DNA from: Streptomyces sp. SM11
Lineage (GTDB): Bacteria; Actinomycetota; Actinomycetes; Streptomycetales; Streptomycetaceae
Assembly: GCF_002910905.1 (NCBI RefSeq)
Contig: NZ_NEUE01000300.1
Location: forward strand, 50,761 to 114,760
Direction: 5' to 3'
Length of the DNA stretch: 64,000 nucleotides
Part shown: one piece after another, positions 42,478 to 50,657 of the stretch
Layout of the letters: the number at the start of each line of letters is the position of its first letter
How positions within the stretch are numbered: the first letter of the stretch is position 1
Made by a program: the position numbers and the translations under genes
The notes under the pieces: model-generated
Told to the model about the DNA's origin: nothing
The model's input: the letters and a program-made list of their open reading frames with translations, nothing else
Databases searched by the model: none

Positions 42478-44280
42478 GTGAACGCCGGCAGTGGTAGACG
42501 GCGCCTGCCCGGCCGGGGCTCCGCCGGGCGACGCTCGGTCGGCGCGAACGTGCGGTTCCGCCGGAGCAGAGGCGTTCTGCCGCCGGACCGGTTCACCACC
42601 CGCAGCCGTCTTGCCTGGCTGAATTCCGCCAGTTCCCGCATCGGCACGACCCTGGACCTGGAGCGCACCGCACAAGAACTCGCCGAGTTCACCGTGCCCC
42701 GTTTCGCCGACGGGGCTGCCGTGGACATCCTCGAGAGTGTCCTGCGGGGTGACGAGGGCTCCCGGAAGACCGAGCCCGGCATTCCGCAGATGCGGGCCAC
42801 GGCGCTGTGCGCCATCGAGGAGCTCTCCAACCTGGAGCCGACCCCGGTGGGTGAGATCTTCGTGCACGCCAAGCAGCCGCACGAGACGCTGCTCCACCGG
42901 TACGTCCTCCGGCAGGGCAAGCCGGTGCTGCTGAGCAGGGTGCGCGACGACGACTTCATCCGCGTCGCGCCCACCGCGAGCGCCGCCGCGCAGTTGCGTG
43001 CCGCCGGCGTGCACAGCTACCTGGCCGTGCCCTTGATCGCCCGTGGGCTGCTGCTCGGCAGCGCCGACTTCGTGCGCGGCCGCGGAACCCCGCCGTTCTC
43101 CACCACCGACCTGGCGCTGGCGGAGCAGCTCGCCTCCAAGGCGGCGGTCTTCATCGACAACGCGCGTCTGTACGGACGGGAGCGCGAGCACGTCGTCTCG
43201 TTGCAGCGCTCCTTGCTGCCGCGCGTCACCCCGGCGACGCCGGGCCTACTGGTGCACTCCGAGTACGCGCCCGCGGCGGCGCATCACGGCGTGGGTGGGG
43301 ACTGGTACGACGTGATGGCCCTGCCCGGCGGAAGGACGGCCCTGATGGTGGGCGACGTGATGGGACACGGGCTGCCAGCCGCCGCCACCATGGGGCGCCT
43401 GCGGACGGTGGCCCGCACGCTGATGACCCTGGACATGGCCCCCGAGCGGATCCTCGCGCGGCTCGACCTGGCCACCCGAGACCTGGAGGACGAGCAGGTC
43501 TCCACCTGCCTGTGCGCGGTCTACGACCCCGCCGACTCCTCCTACACGCTGGCGAGTGCCGGGCACCTGCCGCCGCTGCTCCTCGACGGGCAGGGCGCCG
43601 CCGACCTCGTCCCGGTGCCGACCGGCGCGCCGCTGGGGGCGGGCGTGATTCCGTACGACCCCCTGCGGCTGCGCGTCCCGGACGGCGCCCACCTGGTCAT
43701 GTACACGGACGGCCTGATCAAGTCCCGGGACCAGGACGTGGACGCCCAGTTGGACCGGCTGCGTACGGCGGCGCTGAGCCTGCCGCCCGGGTCGCTGGAG
43801 AAGGGGGGTCTGGTGGAGCGCGCCCCGGCCGCCGCCGCCCGGTTCGACGAGGCGGTGCTCCTCGTCACCACGAGCGCCGCACTCCCGGCTGGAGACCTGC
43901 GGGTGTGGGAGCTGCCGCAGGACGGCCGGGCCGCCTCGGCCGCCCGTGGCCTCGTCACCGGGCAGCTCGCCGCATGGGGCCTTGAGGAACTCGCCGACGT
44001 ATCCGAGCTCGTCGTCTCCGAACTGGTCGGCAACGCACTGCGCTACGGGAACGGCCCCGGCAAGCTGCGGCTGCTGCGCGGGGAACGCCTCGTCGTGGAG
44101 GTGTCGGACACCGGCCCCGACCTGCCCCAGATCCAGCACGCGGACCTCAGCGACGAGGGCGGACGGGGGCTTCAGCTCATCAACATGCTGTGCCGCCGCT
44201 GGGGTTCGTCCCGCACGGTCACCGGCAAGGTGGTCTGGGCAGAACAGAACATGCCGTCCTCGGTCCTAGAAGACCGATGA
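42478..44280 (+). CDS. GAF - PP2C (SpoIIE-type) phosphatase - HATPase_c protein
   Basis: A 600-residue cytoplasmic signalling protein. After a basic N-terminus (about 45 residues) comes a GAF domain (about 55-230: LNSASSRIGTTLDLERTAQE; GVHSYLAVPLIARGLLLGSA). The PP2C/SpoIIE domain (about 240-450) has GGDWYDVMALPGGRTALMVG, GDVMGHGLPAAA and MYTDGLIKSRDQDVD, with the metal-binding Asps. A C-terminal GHKL ATPase (about 480-595: VSELVVSELVGNALRYGNG; DEGGRGLQLINMLCRRWG) resembles anti-sigma kinases. Such proteins dephosphorylate anti-anti-sigma factors. GTG 42478 is chosen for its GGAGG at 42466-42470. Confidence 0.88.
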   Translation: MNAGSGRRRLPGRGSAGRRSVGANVRFRRSRGVLPPDRFTTRSRLAWLNSASSRIGTTLDLERTAQELAEFTVPRFADGAAVDILESVLRGDEGSRKTEPGIPQMRATALCAIEELSNLEPTPVGEIFVHAKQPHETLLHRYVLRQGKPVLLSRVRDDDFIRVAPTASAAAQLRAAGVHSYLAVPLIARGLLLGSADFVRGRGTPPFSTTDLALAEQLASKAAVFIDNARLYGREREHVVSLQRSLLPRVTPATPGLLVHSEYAPAAAHHGVGGDWYDVMALPGGRTALMVGDVMGHGLPAAATMGRLRTVARTLMTLDMAPERILARLDLATRDLEDEQVSTCLCAVYDPADSSYTLASAGHLPPLLLDGQGAADLVPVPTGAPLGAGVIPYDPLRLRVPDGAHLVMYTDGLIKSRDQDVDAQLDRLRTAALSLPPGSLEKGGLVERAPAAAARFDEAVLLVTTSAALPAGDLRVWELPQDGRAASAARGLVTGQLAAWGLEELADVSELVVSELVGNALRYGNGPGKLRLLRGERLVVEVSDTGPDLPQIQHADLSDEGGRGLQLINMLCRRWGSSRTVTGKVVWAEQNMPSSVLEDR

Positions 44281-44316
44281 AGATCTTGAAGTCATGCCCG
44301 ACTTGAGCCAATTAAT

Positions 44317-44585
44317 ACCGATTGATATTTACTGGCGATCCGGGGCAAGTCGGGCGGTCGGAGCAAGCTCGTCGTCCTCATCATCGGAGCCGGCCTGCTC
44401 TACGTGGCGGTTGCGCATCCCTCTCTCGCGACCCCGCTCGCAGTCGCGGTGGCCGGCGTGACCCTCGTCGTCACGGTCGTGGGTGCGATTGGCGCCTTCC
44501 TCGCCATCTCCAGGAGGTGGTTTCCCGGCGCGCACTCGGTGTGTTCCCTCTACTGCAGCAAACGAGCGAGCGTGGGGGACTGCAG
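44317..44585 (+). pseudogene. Small membrane-protein fragment interrupted by an IS end
   Basis: After a stop at 44316 a frame without a start codon reads RGKSGGRSKLVVLIIGAGLL, YVAVAHPSLATPLAVAVAGV, TLVVTVVGAIGAFLAISRRW, FPGAHSVCSLYCSKRA: a basic lead, two or three hydrophobic segments, a basic loop. It then runs into the IS-like end at 44592. It resembles the small membrane proteins carried by actinomycete conjugative/integrative elements (Spd type), but not specifically enough to name. Both ends are lost. Its 5' flank (AATTAATACCGATTGATATTT) is unusually AT-rich. Confidence 0.4.
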
Positions 44586-44591
44586 ACGATC

Positions 44592-44746
44592 GGCTCTGTC
44601 TCGCATTCGGTGGTGGCTCTGTGTGGTGAAGGGGCGTTGGTATCGATGTGATGGATGTCAACCAGCTTGTGCAGATGGTCTTTTCGGGGATATCTTCGCT
44701 GGTCACTGAGGATGTGGTCTACGACCAGCGCACGCACCCCTCATGA
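44592..44746 (+). mobile_element. Remnant of an insertion sequence (ISL3-like): end plus transposase N-terminus
   Basis: The end-like sequence GGCTCTGTCTCGCATTCGGT (44592-44611, similarity to 44615) is followed by an ATG at 44651 with MDVNQLVQMVFSGISSLVTE, DVVYDQ, then unrelated residues and a stop at 44746. The pattern F-SGIS-LV-EDV matches the N-terminus of ISL3-family transposases. The rest of the transposase (zinc finger, DDE domain) is absent. The same end sequence occurs at 50255 in direct orientation. Identification is from memory. Confidence 0.5.
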
Positions 44747-45343
44747 ACGACCCGGGGCGGGCAGGCCCTCTGCGCCACCTCCACGCGGAGGCGGGGCGCA
44801 TACAATCCTCACCGGGCTCATCGTCGGGGCCTGGATCTGGTCCACCTTGTTCGGCGTCGACTGGGCGATCTTCGTCATGCGGGACTACCGCTTCCCTCGC
44901 CCCTCGTAACCAGTGTCGTCAACGGGGCCACCCTCGGACTCCTTGAGCTCCGTGGCCTGATTCTCGACGAGCGACGGGTCGCTGAGCGTGACCGCATGTA
45001 CGTCCGCACACAGGCTGACCAGCCACCTGCTCACCGCCACCGCGCTCGGTGCCGTATGCGTCGGGCCGGTCGGTGGTGGGGCCGTGCTCGTCCTGCTCAC
45101 ACCCCCTCGCCTGGGTACTCGTCGCACATGGCCCGCTCCCCTACGGGCCGCCGGGCCCGCCCTTCAGGACGAGCCGAGCGCGGCCGATGACGCCCCGGGC
45201 GAACGGGGCACGCCAGTCGTCGAGTGACCCATAGCACTTTCGGTTACCGAACACGCATACTTCGCGCCACTGAGGGCAGATGTCCCGATCGCCAGTCGAT
45301 GCTGCTGGGGAAAACACGTTGGTAACGGAAGGCAATAGTCGGC
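44747..45343. other. Gene-poor debris region
   Basis: No intact gene. One frame to 44909 ends in a membrane-protein-like tail, ILTGLIVGAWIWSTLFGVDW then AIFVMRDYRFP, without a believable start. Another at about 44988-45225 has a weak hydrophobic run (LTATALGAVCVGPVGGGAVL). 45226-45340 is comparatively AT-rich and may hold the promoter for the betB-opuA operon. Confidence 0.4.
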
Positions 45344-45936
45344 GTGTCGGTAGAAAAGACCATTCATGTGGACGGAAAGCGGCGAAACGCCCTTCCCGGT
45401 ACCACGCGCGACATCCTCGGCCCGGCCGATGCCACGCCGTTCGCCGTCGTGGCGGAGGGCGCGGCCGAGGACGCCGACGCCGCGCTCGGTGCCGCGCGTG
45501 CCGCTTTCGACTCCGGACCCTGGCCGCGTACCCTGGCCGCCGAGCGCGCACGCCTCTTACTCCGGGGCGAAGCGCTCCTGCGGCGCGAACGCGAGGAAAT
45601 GGGTCTCCTGGAGAGCCGGGACACCCGAAAGACCCTCGAAGAGGGCCGCGTCACCGCCCACGGGCCCGTGGGCGTCTGCGCGCTGATCACCCCCTGGAAC
45701 CGTCCTCCTCTCCAGACCAGATGGAAGACCGCCCGACGCTCGCCGCGGGCAACGCCTTCGTGATCGAACCGAGTGAGATCACCCCGTTTACCACCGTCGC
45801 CCTGATGCGGCTGCTCACCGAGGCCGGACCGCCCGTCGGCGCCGGCGACCCCGTCGGCGCGGGCATGGCCGAACATCCCGCCGTCGACCTCGTGACCGTT
45901 ACTGCTGGAACAACCGCACCGGGAGGTGATGCGTGA
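45344..45936 (+). pseudogene. betB: Betaine-aldehyde dehydrogenase fragment
   Basis: Starts at GTG 45344 with KTIHVDGKRRNALPGTTRDI and continues AVVAEGAAEDADAALGAARA, AFDSGPWPRTLAAERARLLL, LLESRDTRKTLEEGRV, GPVGVCALITPWNRPPLQTR, an aldehyde dehydrogenase N-terminus. The segment normally between TLEEGR and the PVGV strand is missing. At about 45734 one base is lost; the next frame carries LAAGNAFVIEPSEITPFTTV, ALMRLLTEAG, then DLVTVTAGTT and a stop at 45936. About 300 C-terminal residues are absent, including the catalytic Cys and Glu. Position directly before opuA suggests it once made glycine betaine. Confidence 0.7.
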
Positions 45937-47006
45937 TGACCGCCACCGAACCGGTCTTCGCCGTACGTAATCTCTGGAAGGTCTTCGGACCCAAGGCCGA
46001 CCGCATACCCGGCGACAAGGAACTCGCCGGGCTCTCCGCCGAGGAGCTGCGCGCTCGCACCGGCTGCACCGCGGCCGTCCGTGACGTCTCCTTCGACGTC
46101 CGCAAGGGCGAGGTATTCGTCGTCATGGGCCTCTCCGGCTCCGGCAAGTCGACCCTCGTCCGCTGTCTGACCCGGCTCATCGAGCCGACCAGCGGCGAAC
46201 TCGCCATGGACGGCGAGGACGTCATCTCCATGGACAGGAACCGGCTGCGCGAGCTGCGCCGGCACCGCGCCGCCATGGTCTTCCAGCACTTCGGTCTGCT
46301 GCCCCACCGGTCCGTCATCGACAACGTCGCCTACGGCCTGGAGATCCAGGGCATGGCCCGCGCCGAACGCCGCGCCAAGGCCGCCGAGGTCGTCGCCAAG
46401 GTCAGCCTCGCCGGCATGGAGGAGCGCCGCCCCGGCCAGCTCTCCGGCGGGCAGCAGCAGCGCGTCGGCCTCGCCCGCGCCCTCGCCGTCGACCCCGAGG
46501 TGCTCCTCTTCGACGAACCGTTCAGCGCGCTCGACCCGTTGATCCGCCGTGACATGCAGGAGGAGGTCATCCGCCTGCACCGTGAAGAGGGCCGCACCAT
46601 GGTCTTCATCACCCACGACCTCAATGAGGCACTGCGCCTCGGCGACCGGATCGCCCTGATGCGCGACGGCATGATCGTGCAGCTCGGCACGCCCGAGGAG
46701 ATCGTCGCCAATCCGGCCGACGACTACGTACGCGACTTCGTCCGGGACGTACCGCGTGAGCAGGTCATCTCCGTACGGCGGGCCATGCGTCCCGTCGAGC
46801 CGGGGGAGAATGAGTCGGGGGTGGCCCTCGCCCCCGAGACGCTGGTGTCCGAAGCGATCGAGGCCGTCGCCCGCAGCGGCGAGTACTGCCGCGTCGTCGA
46901 CGACGGACGCACTCTCGGCATCGTCGGCCACGAACAGCTCCTCGCTGTCGTCGCCGGGCTCGACGACGACAGCGAGCCGGAGCCCAAGAAGGTGGCGGCC
47001 GTATGA
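45936..47006 (+). CDS. opuAA: Glycine betaine/proline ABC transporter, ATP-binding subunit
   Basis: A 356-residue ATPase of the OpuA/ProV family. Walker A is VVMGLSGSGKSTLVR, the signature LSGGQQQRVGLARAL, Walker B EVLLFDEPFSALDP, and the switch His lies in VFITHDLNEAL. A C-terminal CBS-like part (ALAPETLVSEAIEAVARSGE) may sense ionic strength. The long insertion before the Walker A (GPKADRIPGDKELAGLSAEE) is typical of ProV-type subunits. ATG 45936 is 8 bases after GGAGGT; GTG one codon earlier is possible. The stop overlaps the permease start (ATGA). Confidence 0.92.
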   Translation: MTATEPVFAVRNLWKVFGPKADRIPGDKELAGLSAEELRARTGCTAAVRDVSFDVRKGEVFVVMGLSGSGKSTLVRCLTRLIEPTSGELAMDGEDVISMDRNRLRELRRHRAAMVFQHFGLLPHRSVIDNVAYGLEIQGMARAERRAKAAEVVAKVSLAGMEERRPGQLSGGQQQRVGLARALAVDPEVLLFDEPFSALDPLIRRDMQEEVIRLHREEGRTMVFITHDLNEALRLGDRIALMRDGMIVQLGTPEEIVANPADDYVRDFVRDVPREQVISVRRAMRPVEPGENESGVALAPETLVSEAIEAVARSGEYCRVVDDGRTLGIVGHEQLLAVVAGLDDDSEPEPKKVAAV

Positions 47007-49051
47007 GCGGCGCCCCGAATCCCGTCATCGACCAACGGGACACCACCCGCACGTCCGACCCGCACCTGATCAAGGACGGGGACGGCACCGGCACGCCCGG
47101 CCCGCTCTCCCGGGTCGCAGGGAACCCGAAGACGATGCTGCTGATCGCGGTTGTCCTCGTCGCCGTCGTCAGCGCCGTCGTCACTGGCACCGGCAGCGGG
47201 GTGTGGCCGTCCGGCCTGACCACCGACGTCCAGTCCCCGCTCGACGATCTCAACCGCTGGCTCGTCGACAACCGCACCACCCACCCCCTCTTCCTCTACT
47301 TCCTGCTGCACATCAGCAACACGGCCGAAAGCTCGGTCGAGGGTGTGCTCAGCCTGCTGGAGGGCCTCGGCTTCATCGGGGTGACCCTCGCCGCCGTACT
47401 GATCGCCTGGTACGCCGGAGGGGCCGGCCTGCACCGCCGGGCCCTGCGCACCGCGGGCACCGCGCTCGGCACCTTCGCGGTGGTCGGGCTCCTCGGCATG
47501 TGGGAGCCGGCCATGGAGACGCTGGCCCTGATGATCGTCTCGGTCGCCGTCTCGGCTGTCGTCGGAGCCCTCCTCGGGCTCGTCGCCGGGCTCTCCGACC
47601 GAGGCGAGCGCATGCTGCGCGTGGTGTTCGACACGATGCAGGTGCTGCCCGCCTTCGCGTATCTGCTGCCGTTCGTCCTGATCTTCGACATCGGTACGCC
47701 GTCGGTCTTCGTCGCCACGGTCATCTTCGCGGCTCCGCCGATGGCCCGGCTCACCGCACTCGGCCTGCGCGGCGCCGACCCGGCGGCTCTGGAGGCGTCC
47801 GCCTCGCTCGGGGCGAGCTCCCTGCAGCAGCTGTTCACCGCACGCCTGCCGCTCGCCCGCAAGCAGATGCTCCTGGGCCTCAACCAGACGATCATGATGT
47901 GTCTGTCCATGGTCGTTCTCGCCTCGCTGATCGGCGCGGGCGGTCTCGGTGACGAGATCTTCACCGCGCTCTCCACCGTCGACGTCGGCCTCGCCCTGCC
48001 CGCCGGTATCGCGGTCGTCCTCATCGCCGTCTGGCTGGACCGGACGACAGCCGCGGCCGGCGAGCAGCTCGACGACCCGGCCGGCGGACACCGCGGCGCC
48101 TGGTATCTGATCTGGCCCGGCATTGCCGTCGCTGTCGGCGGCAGCGCCCTCCTCGGGTCCCTCCTCGGCCGGCAGACATGGCCCGACGCCTGGACCGTCT
48201 CCATCAGCGAGCCGGTCAACTCCGTCGTCAACTGGATCGAGCGCGAACTCGGCTCCGGCATCCCCGTCCTCGGCGGCACGCTCACCTGGGCCGAGAACTT
48301 CGCCATCTGGGTCATCAACCCGATGCGCGACGTCCTGCTTGCCACTCCCTGGTGGGCGATGCTGACTCTCGCGGGTGTGCTCGCCTTCCGCGCCGGACGC
48401 TGGCGTGCCACCGTCACCGTCGTGCTTGCGCTGAGCGCGATCGGCGTCATGGGTCTGTGGAACCGCTCCATGGACACTCTGTCCCAGGTGCTCGCCGCGC
48501 TCGTCGTCACGCTGCTGATCGGCTTCGCCATCGGCATTCTGGCGGCCCGCGCGGGCCGGGTGGAACGGCTGATCAGGCCGGTGCTCGACGTCATGCAGAC
48601 CATGCCGCAGTTCATCTATCTGATCCCGGTGATCGCGCTGTTCAGCGGTGGCCGCACGGCCGCCGTCGCCGCGGCGGTCGTCTACGCGCTGCCAGCCGTG
48701 GTTCGTATCACCACTCAGGGAATCAAGCAGATCGACCCGTCGGCCCTGGAGGCTGCCCGTTCACTCGGCGCCAGCACGGGACAGCAACTGCGCCAGGTCC
48801 AGATCCCGCTGGCCCGTCCCGCACTGCAACTCGCCCTGAACCAGGGATTGGTGCTCGTCCTCGCGATCGTCGTCATCGGCGGCATGATCGGCGGCGGCGC
48901 GCTCGGCGTCGATGTGGTCAAGGGGCTCGCCAAGGGTGATCTGGGGCTCGGGATGACCGCCGGTATCGCGATCGTCTGCCTGGGGCTGCTGCTCGACCGG
49001 ATCTCGCAGCCGGCGACGACGGCGAAAGAACGCGCCGAGGCCTCTCAATAG
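47003..49051 (+). CDS. opuAB: Glycine betaine ABC transporter permease, two permease domains fused
   Basis: A 682-residue membrane protein with two ProW/OpuAB-type halves, each ending in an EAA loop: ADPAALEASASLGASSLQQL in the first and IDPSALEAARSLGASTGQQL in the second. Each half has LRVVFDTMQVLPAFAYLLPF or IRPVLDVMQTMPQFIYLIPV before it. About a dozen transmembrane segments are visible. A single polypeptide thus supplies both membrane domains of the importer. It starts inside the ATPase stop codon, and the substrate-binding gene follows after an 80-bp gap. Confidence 0.92.
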   Translation: MSGAPNPVIDQRDTTRTSDPHLIKDGDGTGTPGPLSRVAGNPKTMLLIAVVLVAVVSAVVTGTGSGVWPSGLTTDVQSPLDDLNRWLVDNRTTHPLFLYFLLHISNTAESSVEGVLSLLEGLGFIGVTLAAVLIAWYAGGAGLHRRALRTAGTALGTFAVVGLLGMWEPAMETLALMIVSVAVSAVVGALLGLVAGLSDRGERMLRVVFDTMQVLPAFAYLLPFVLIFDIGTPSVFVATVIFAAPPMARLTALGLRGADPAALEASASLGASSLQQLFTARLPLARKQMLLGLNQTIMMCLSMVVLASLIGAGGLGDEIFTALSTVDVGLALPAGIAVVLIAVWLDRTTAAAGEQLDDPAGGHRGAWYLIWPGIAVAVGGSALLGSLLGRQTWPDAWTVSISEPVNSVVNWIERELGSGIPVLGGTLTWAENFAIWVINPMRDVLLATPWWAMLTLAGVLAFRAGRWRATVTVVLALSAIGVMGLWNRSMDTLSQVLAALVVTLLIGFAIGILAARAGRVERLIRPVLDVMQTMPQFIYLIPVIALFSGGRTAAVAAAVVYALPAVVRITTQGIKQIDPSALEAARSLGASTGQQLRQVQIPLARPALQLALNQGLVLVLAIVVIGGMIGGGALGVDVVKGLAKGDLGLGMTAGIAIVCLGLLLDRISQPATTAKERAEASQ

Positions 49052-49131
49052 TCCCCTCGGCTGCCGTCCATCACGCAACTCATCAAGCTCACCCATCTCT
49101 CCCGACTCATGGAAGAAAAGGAAACAGAATC

Positions 49132-50088
49132 GTGAACTACAAGCGGATACGCACCACCCTCGTCGCCGGAGTCGGCGCGCTCGGAATGTTCGCCCTCAGC
49201 GCCTGCGGAGCAGCCGAGACCGAGTCGGCCTCCTCCGGGGACGAGGTCACCCTGACCGTCCCGTCGTGGGTCGGCGCCCGCGCCAACGCCGAGGTTGCCA
49301 AGGTGGTCCTGGAGCAGGAGCTGGACGTCAAGGTCAAGCTCCAGCAGCTGGACGAGCCGGTCGCTTTCGACGCGCTGAACAACGGCAAGGCCGACGCGAT
49401 CCTGGAGGACTGGGGCGGCTCCCCGAAGAAGGAGCAGCTCTACGTCGAGGAGAAGAAGACGATCGTCAAGGGCGGCGACCTCGGTGTCGACGGCCACATC
49501 GGCTGGTTCGTGCCGAAGTATTACGCGGATGAGAACCCGGAGATCCTCGACGCGAAGAACTTCAATAAGTTCGCGAAGGACTTCACGTCCGCCAACAGCG
49601 GCGACAAGGGTGAGTTCCTTGGTGCGGCTCCGTCGTACACCACGTACGACGAGCACATCATCAAGAACCTCGGCCTGAATCTCAAGGTCAAGGAAACGGG
49701 CAACGAAGCCGCCCAGATCAAGGAGATTCAGCAGAAGTACCGCGACAAGGAGCCGTTCATCACCTACTGGTGGGACCCCCAGTGGCTGAACGCCGACATC
49801 GACCTGGTCGAGGTCAAGCTGCCGGAATACACCGAGGGCTGCAACGAGCCCGAGACGGCGACGGACTGCGCGTACGCCGTCACCCCCCTCCAGAAGTACC
49901 TGAACGCCGACTTCGCGAAGGACGGCGGCGACGCGGCCGAGTTCATCAAGAACTTCAACTGGTCGACCGAGGAGCAGAACAAGGTCGCCAAGTGGGTAGC
50001 GAAGGACAAGATGTCCGGCAAGGAAGCCGCTGAGAAGTGGGTCAAGGAGAACAAGGACGTATGGGAGGCTTGGCTGCCGAAGAAGTAA
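49132..50088 (+). CDS. opuAC: Glycine betaine-binding lipoprotein
   Basis: A 318-residue extracellular binding protein. The signal peptide ends in the lipobox ALSAC with Cys25 as the lipid anchor. The mature protein follows the OpuAC/ProX family: LTVPSWVGARANAEVAKVVL, LEDWGGSPKKEQLYVEEKKT, GWFVPKYYADENPEILDAKN, FITYWWDPQWLNADIDLVEV; the aromatic residues are those that hold the quaternary ammonium. GTG 49132 follows AAAAGGAAAC. Adjacent terminator-like hairpin at 50139. Confidence 0.9.
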   Translation: MNYKRIRTTLVAGVGALGMFALSACGAAETESASSGDEVTLTVPSWVGARANAEVAKVVLEQELDVKVKLQQLDEPVAFDALNNGKADAILEDWGGSPKKEQLYVEEKKTIVKGGDLGVDGHIGWFVPKYYADENPEILDAKNFNKFAKDFTSANSGDKGEFLGAAPSYTTYDEHIIKNLGLNLKVKETGNEAAQIKEIQQKYRDKEPFITYWWDPQWLNADIDLVEVKLPEYTEGCNEPETATDCAYAVTPLQKYLNADFAKDGGDAAEFIKNFNWSTEEQNKVAKWVAKDKMSGKEAAEKWVKENKDVWEAWLPKK

Positions 50089-50138
50089 CGGCGGTCGGGA
50101 ACGGCAGCTGAGAACGGCGACCGAGGGACGTACGTCCA

Positions 50139-50179
50139 CGAGGGCGGCCAGGGTGCTCCACGTACCCCGGCCGCCCTCG
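50139..50179 (+). terminator. Terminator of the opuA operon
   Basis: Perfect 11-bp stem CGAGGGCGGCC / GGCCGCCCTCG (50139-50149 with 50169-50179), loop of 19 bases, 51 bases after the opuAC stop. Confidence 0.65.
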
Positions 50180-50254
50180 GTGCCGTCTCCGTCGCCCGCG
50201 TGGCCGGGGCGTCGGGGTCCTGCACGTCTACCTGGTCGGGTCTGTCAGACGTTC

Positions 50255-50278
50255 GGCTCTGTCCCACATTCGGTGGTG
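50255..50278 (+). mobile_element. IS-end-like sequence, second copy
   Basis: GGCTCTGTCCCACATTCGGT and the next four bases match 44592-44615 with two differences, in the same orientation; the shared block also includes CAGACG just upstream. No transposase sequence is recognisable next to it. It lies 130 bp before the hbd fragment. Confidence 0.45.
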
Positions 50279-50396
50279 ACGGATCGTGCCCGTTGAGCAT
50301 CTCGACCCCTCGGAAGGTGCGGTCGGCGTCCCGGCCTCGCTGTCTGGCAATGCCGCCGCACAACCGACGTAACCGCAGGTCACAGGGGTACGCGCA

Positions 50397-50520
50397 GCGC
50401 CGACCAGTCGTACGCCGAGTACAGGAGCCGCTGTACGCCGCTCCCCCGCCGCTCCAGCGGATGGTCGACGCGGGGCGCCTCGGCCGCAAGACGGGGTCGG
50501 GCTTCTACCCGTACGCCTGA
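50397..50520 (+). pseudogene. 3'-end fragment of a 3-hydroxybutyryl-CoA dehydrogenase gene (direct repeat copy B)
   Basis: 50411-50508 repeats hbd bases 40755-40853 (one substitution, one missing base in ACAAGGAG). The frame then reads EPLYAAPPPLQRMVDAGRLG, RKTGSGFYPYA, stop at 50520. It ends GFYPYA where hbd ends GFYAY. No upstream part of the gene is present. Three short repeats of GCCTGAGNTCACGT follow the stop. Confidence 0.9.
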
Positions 50521-50574
50521 GGTCACGTTCGCCTGAGATCACGTACGCCTGAGCCGCCCGTTCGATTCGCTGTC

Positions 50575-50610
50575 AGGAGCCGGTCCCCGGCAACCCCGGG
50601 GCCGGCTCCT
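50575..50610. terminator. Hairpin between the hbd fragment and the Nudix gene
   Basis: AGGAGCCGGTCCCCGG pairs with CCCCGGGGCCGGCTCCT with one unpaired base and a short loop. Likely terminator for the leftward Nudix operon, and perhaps the original hbd terminator. Confidence 0.6.
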
Positions 50611-50657
50611 CGCGCGTAACAGGACGCCCGTACGGGGCCGCTCGTACGGGGCCGGGG

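Noticed and set aside
40863..50400. An integrase or excisionase for the proposed inserted segment
   Set aside because: No tyrosine or serine recombinase motif was found in any frame; the segment, if it was an element, has lost its recombination genes.
50514..50552. Three short repeats of GCCTGAGNTCACGT after the hbd fragment, considered as a CRISPR or iteron array
   Set aside because: Only about 2.5 copies with a 16-base period and no spacers; too small for either and possibly a by-product of recombination.
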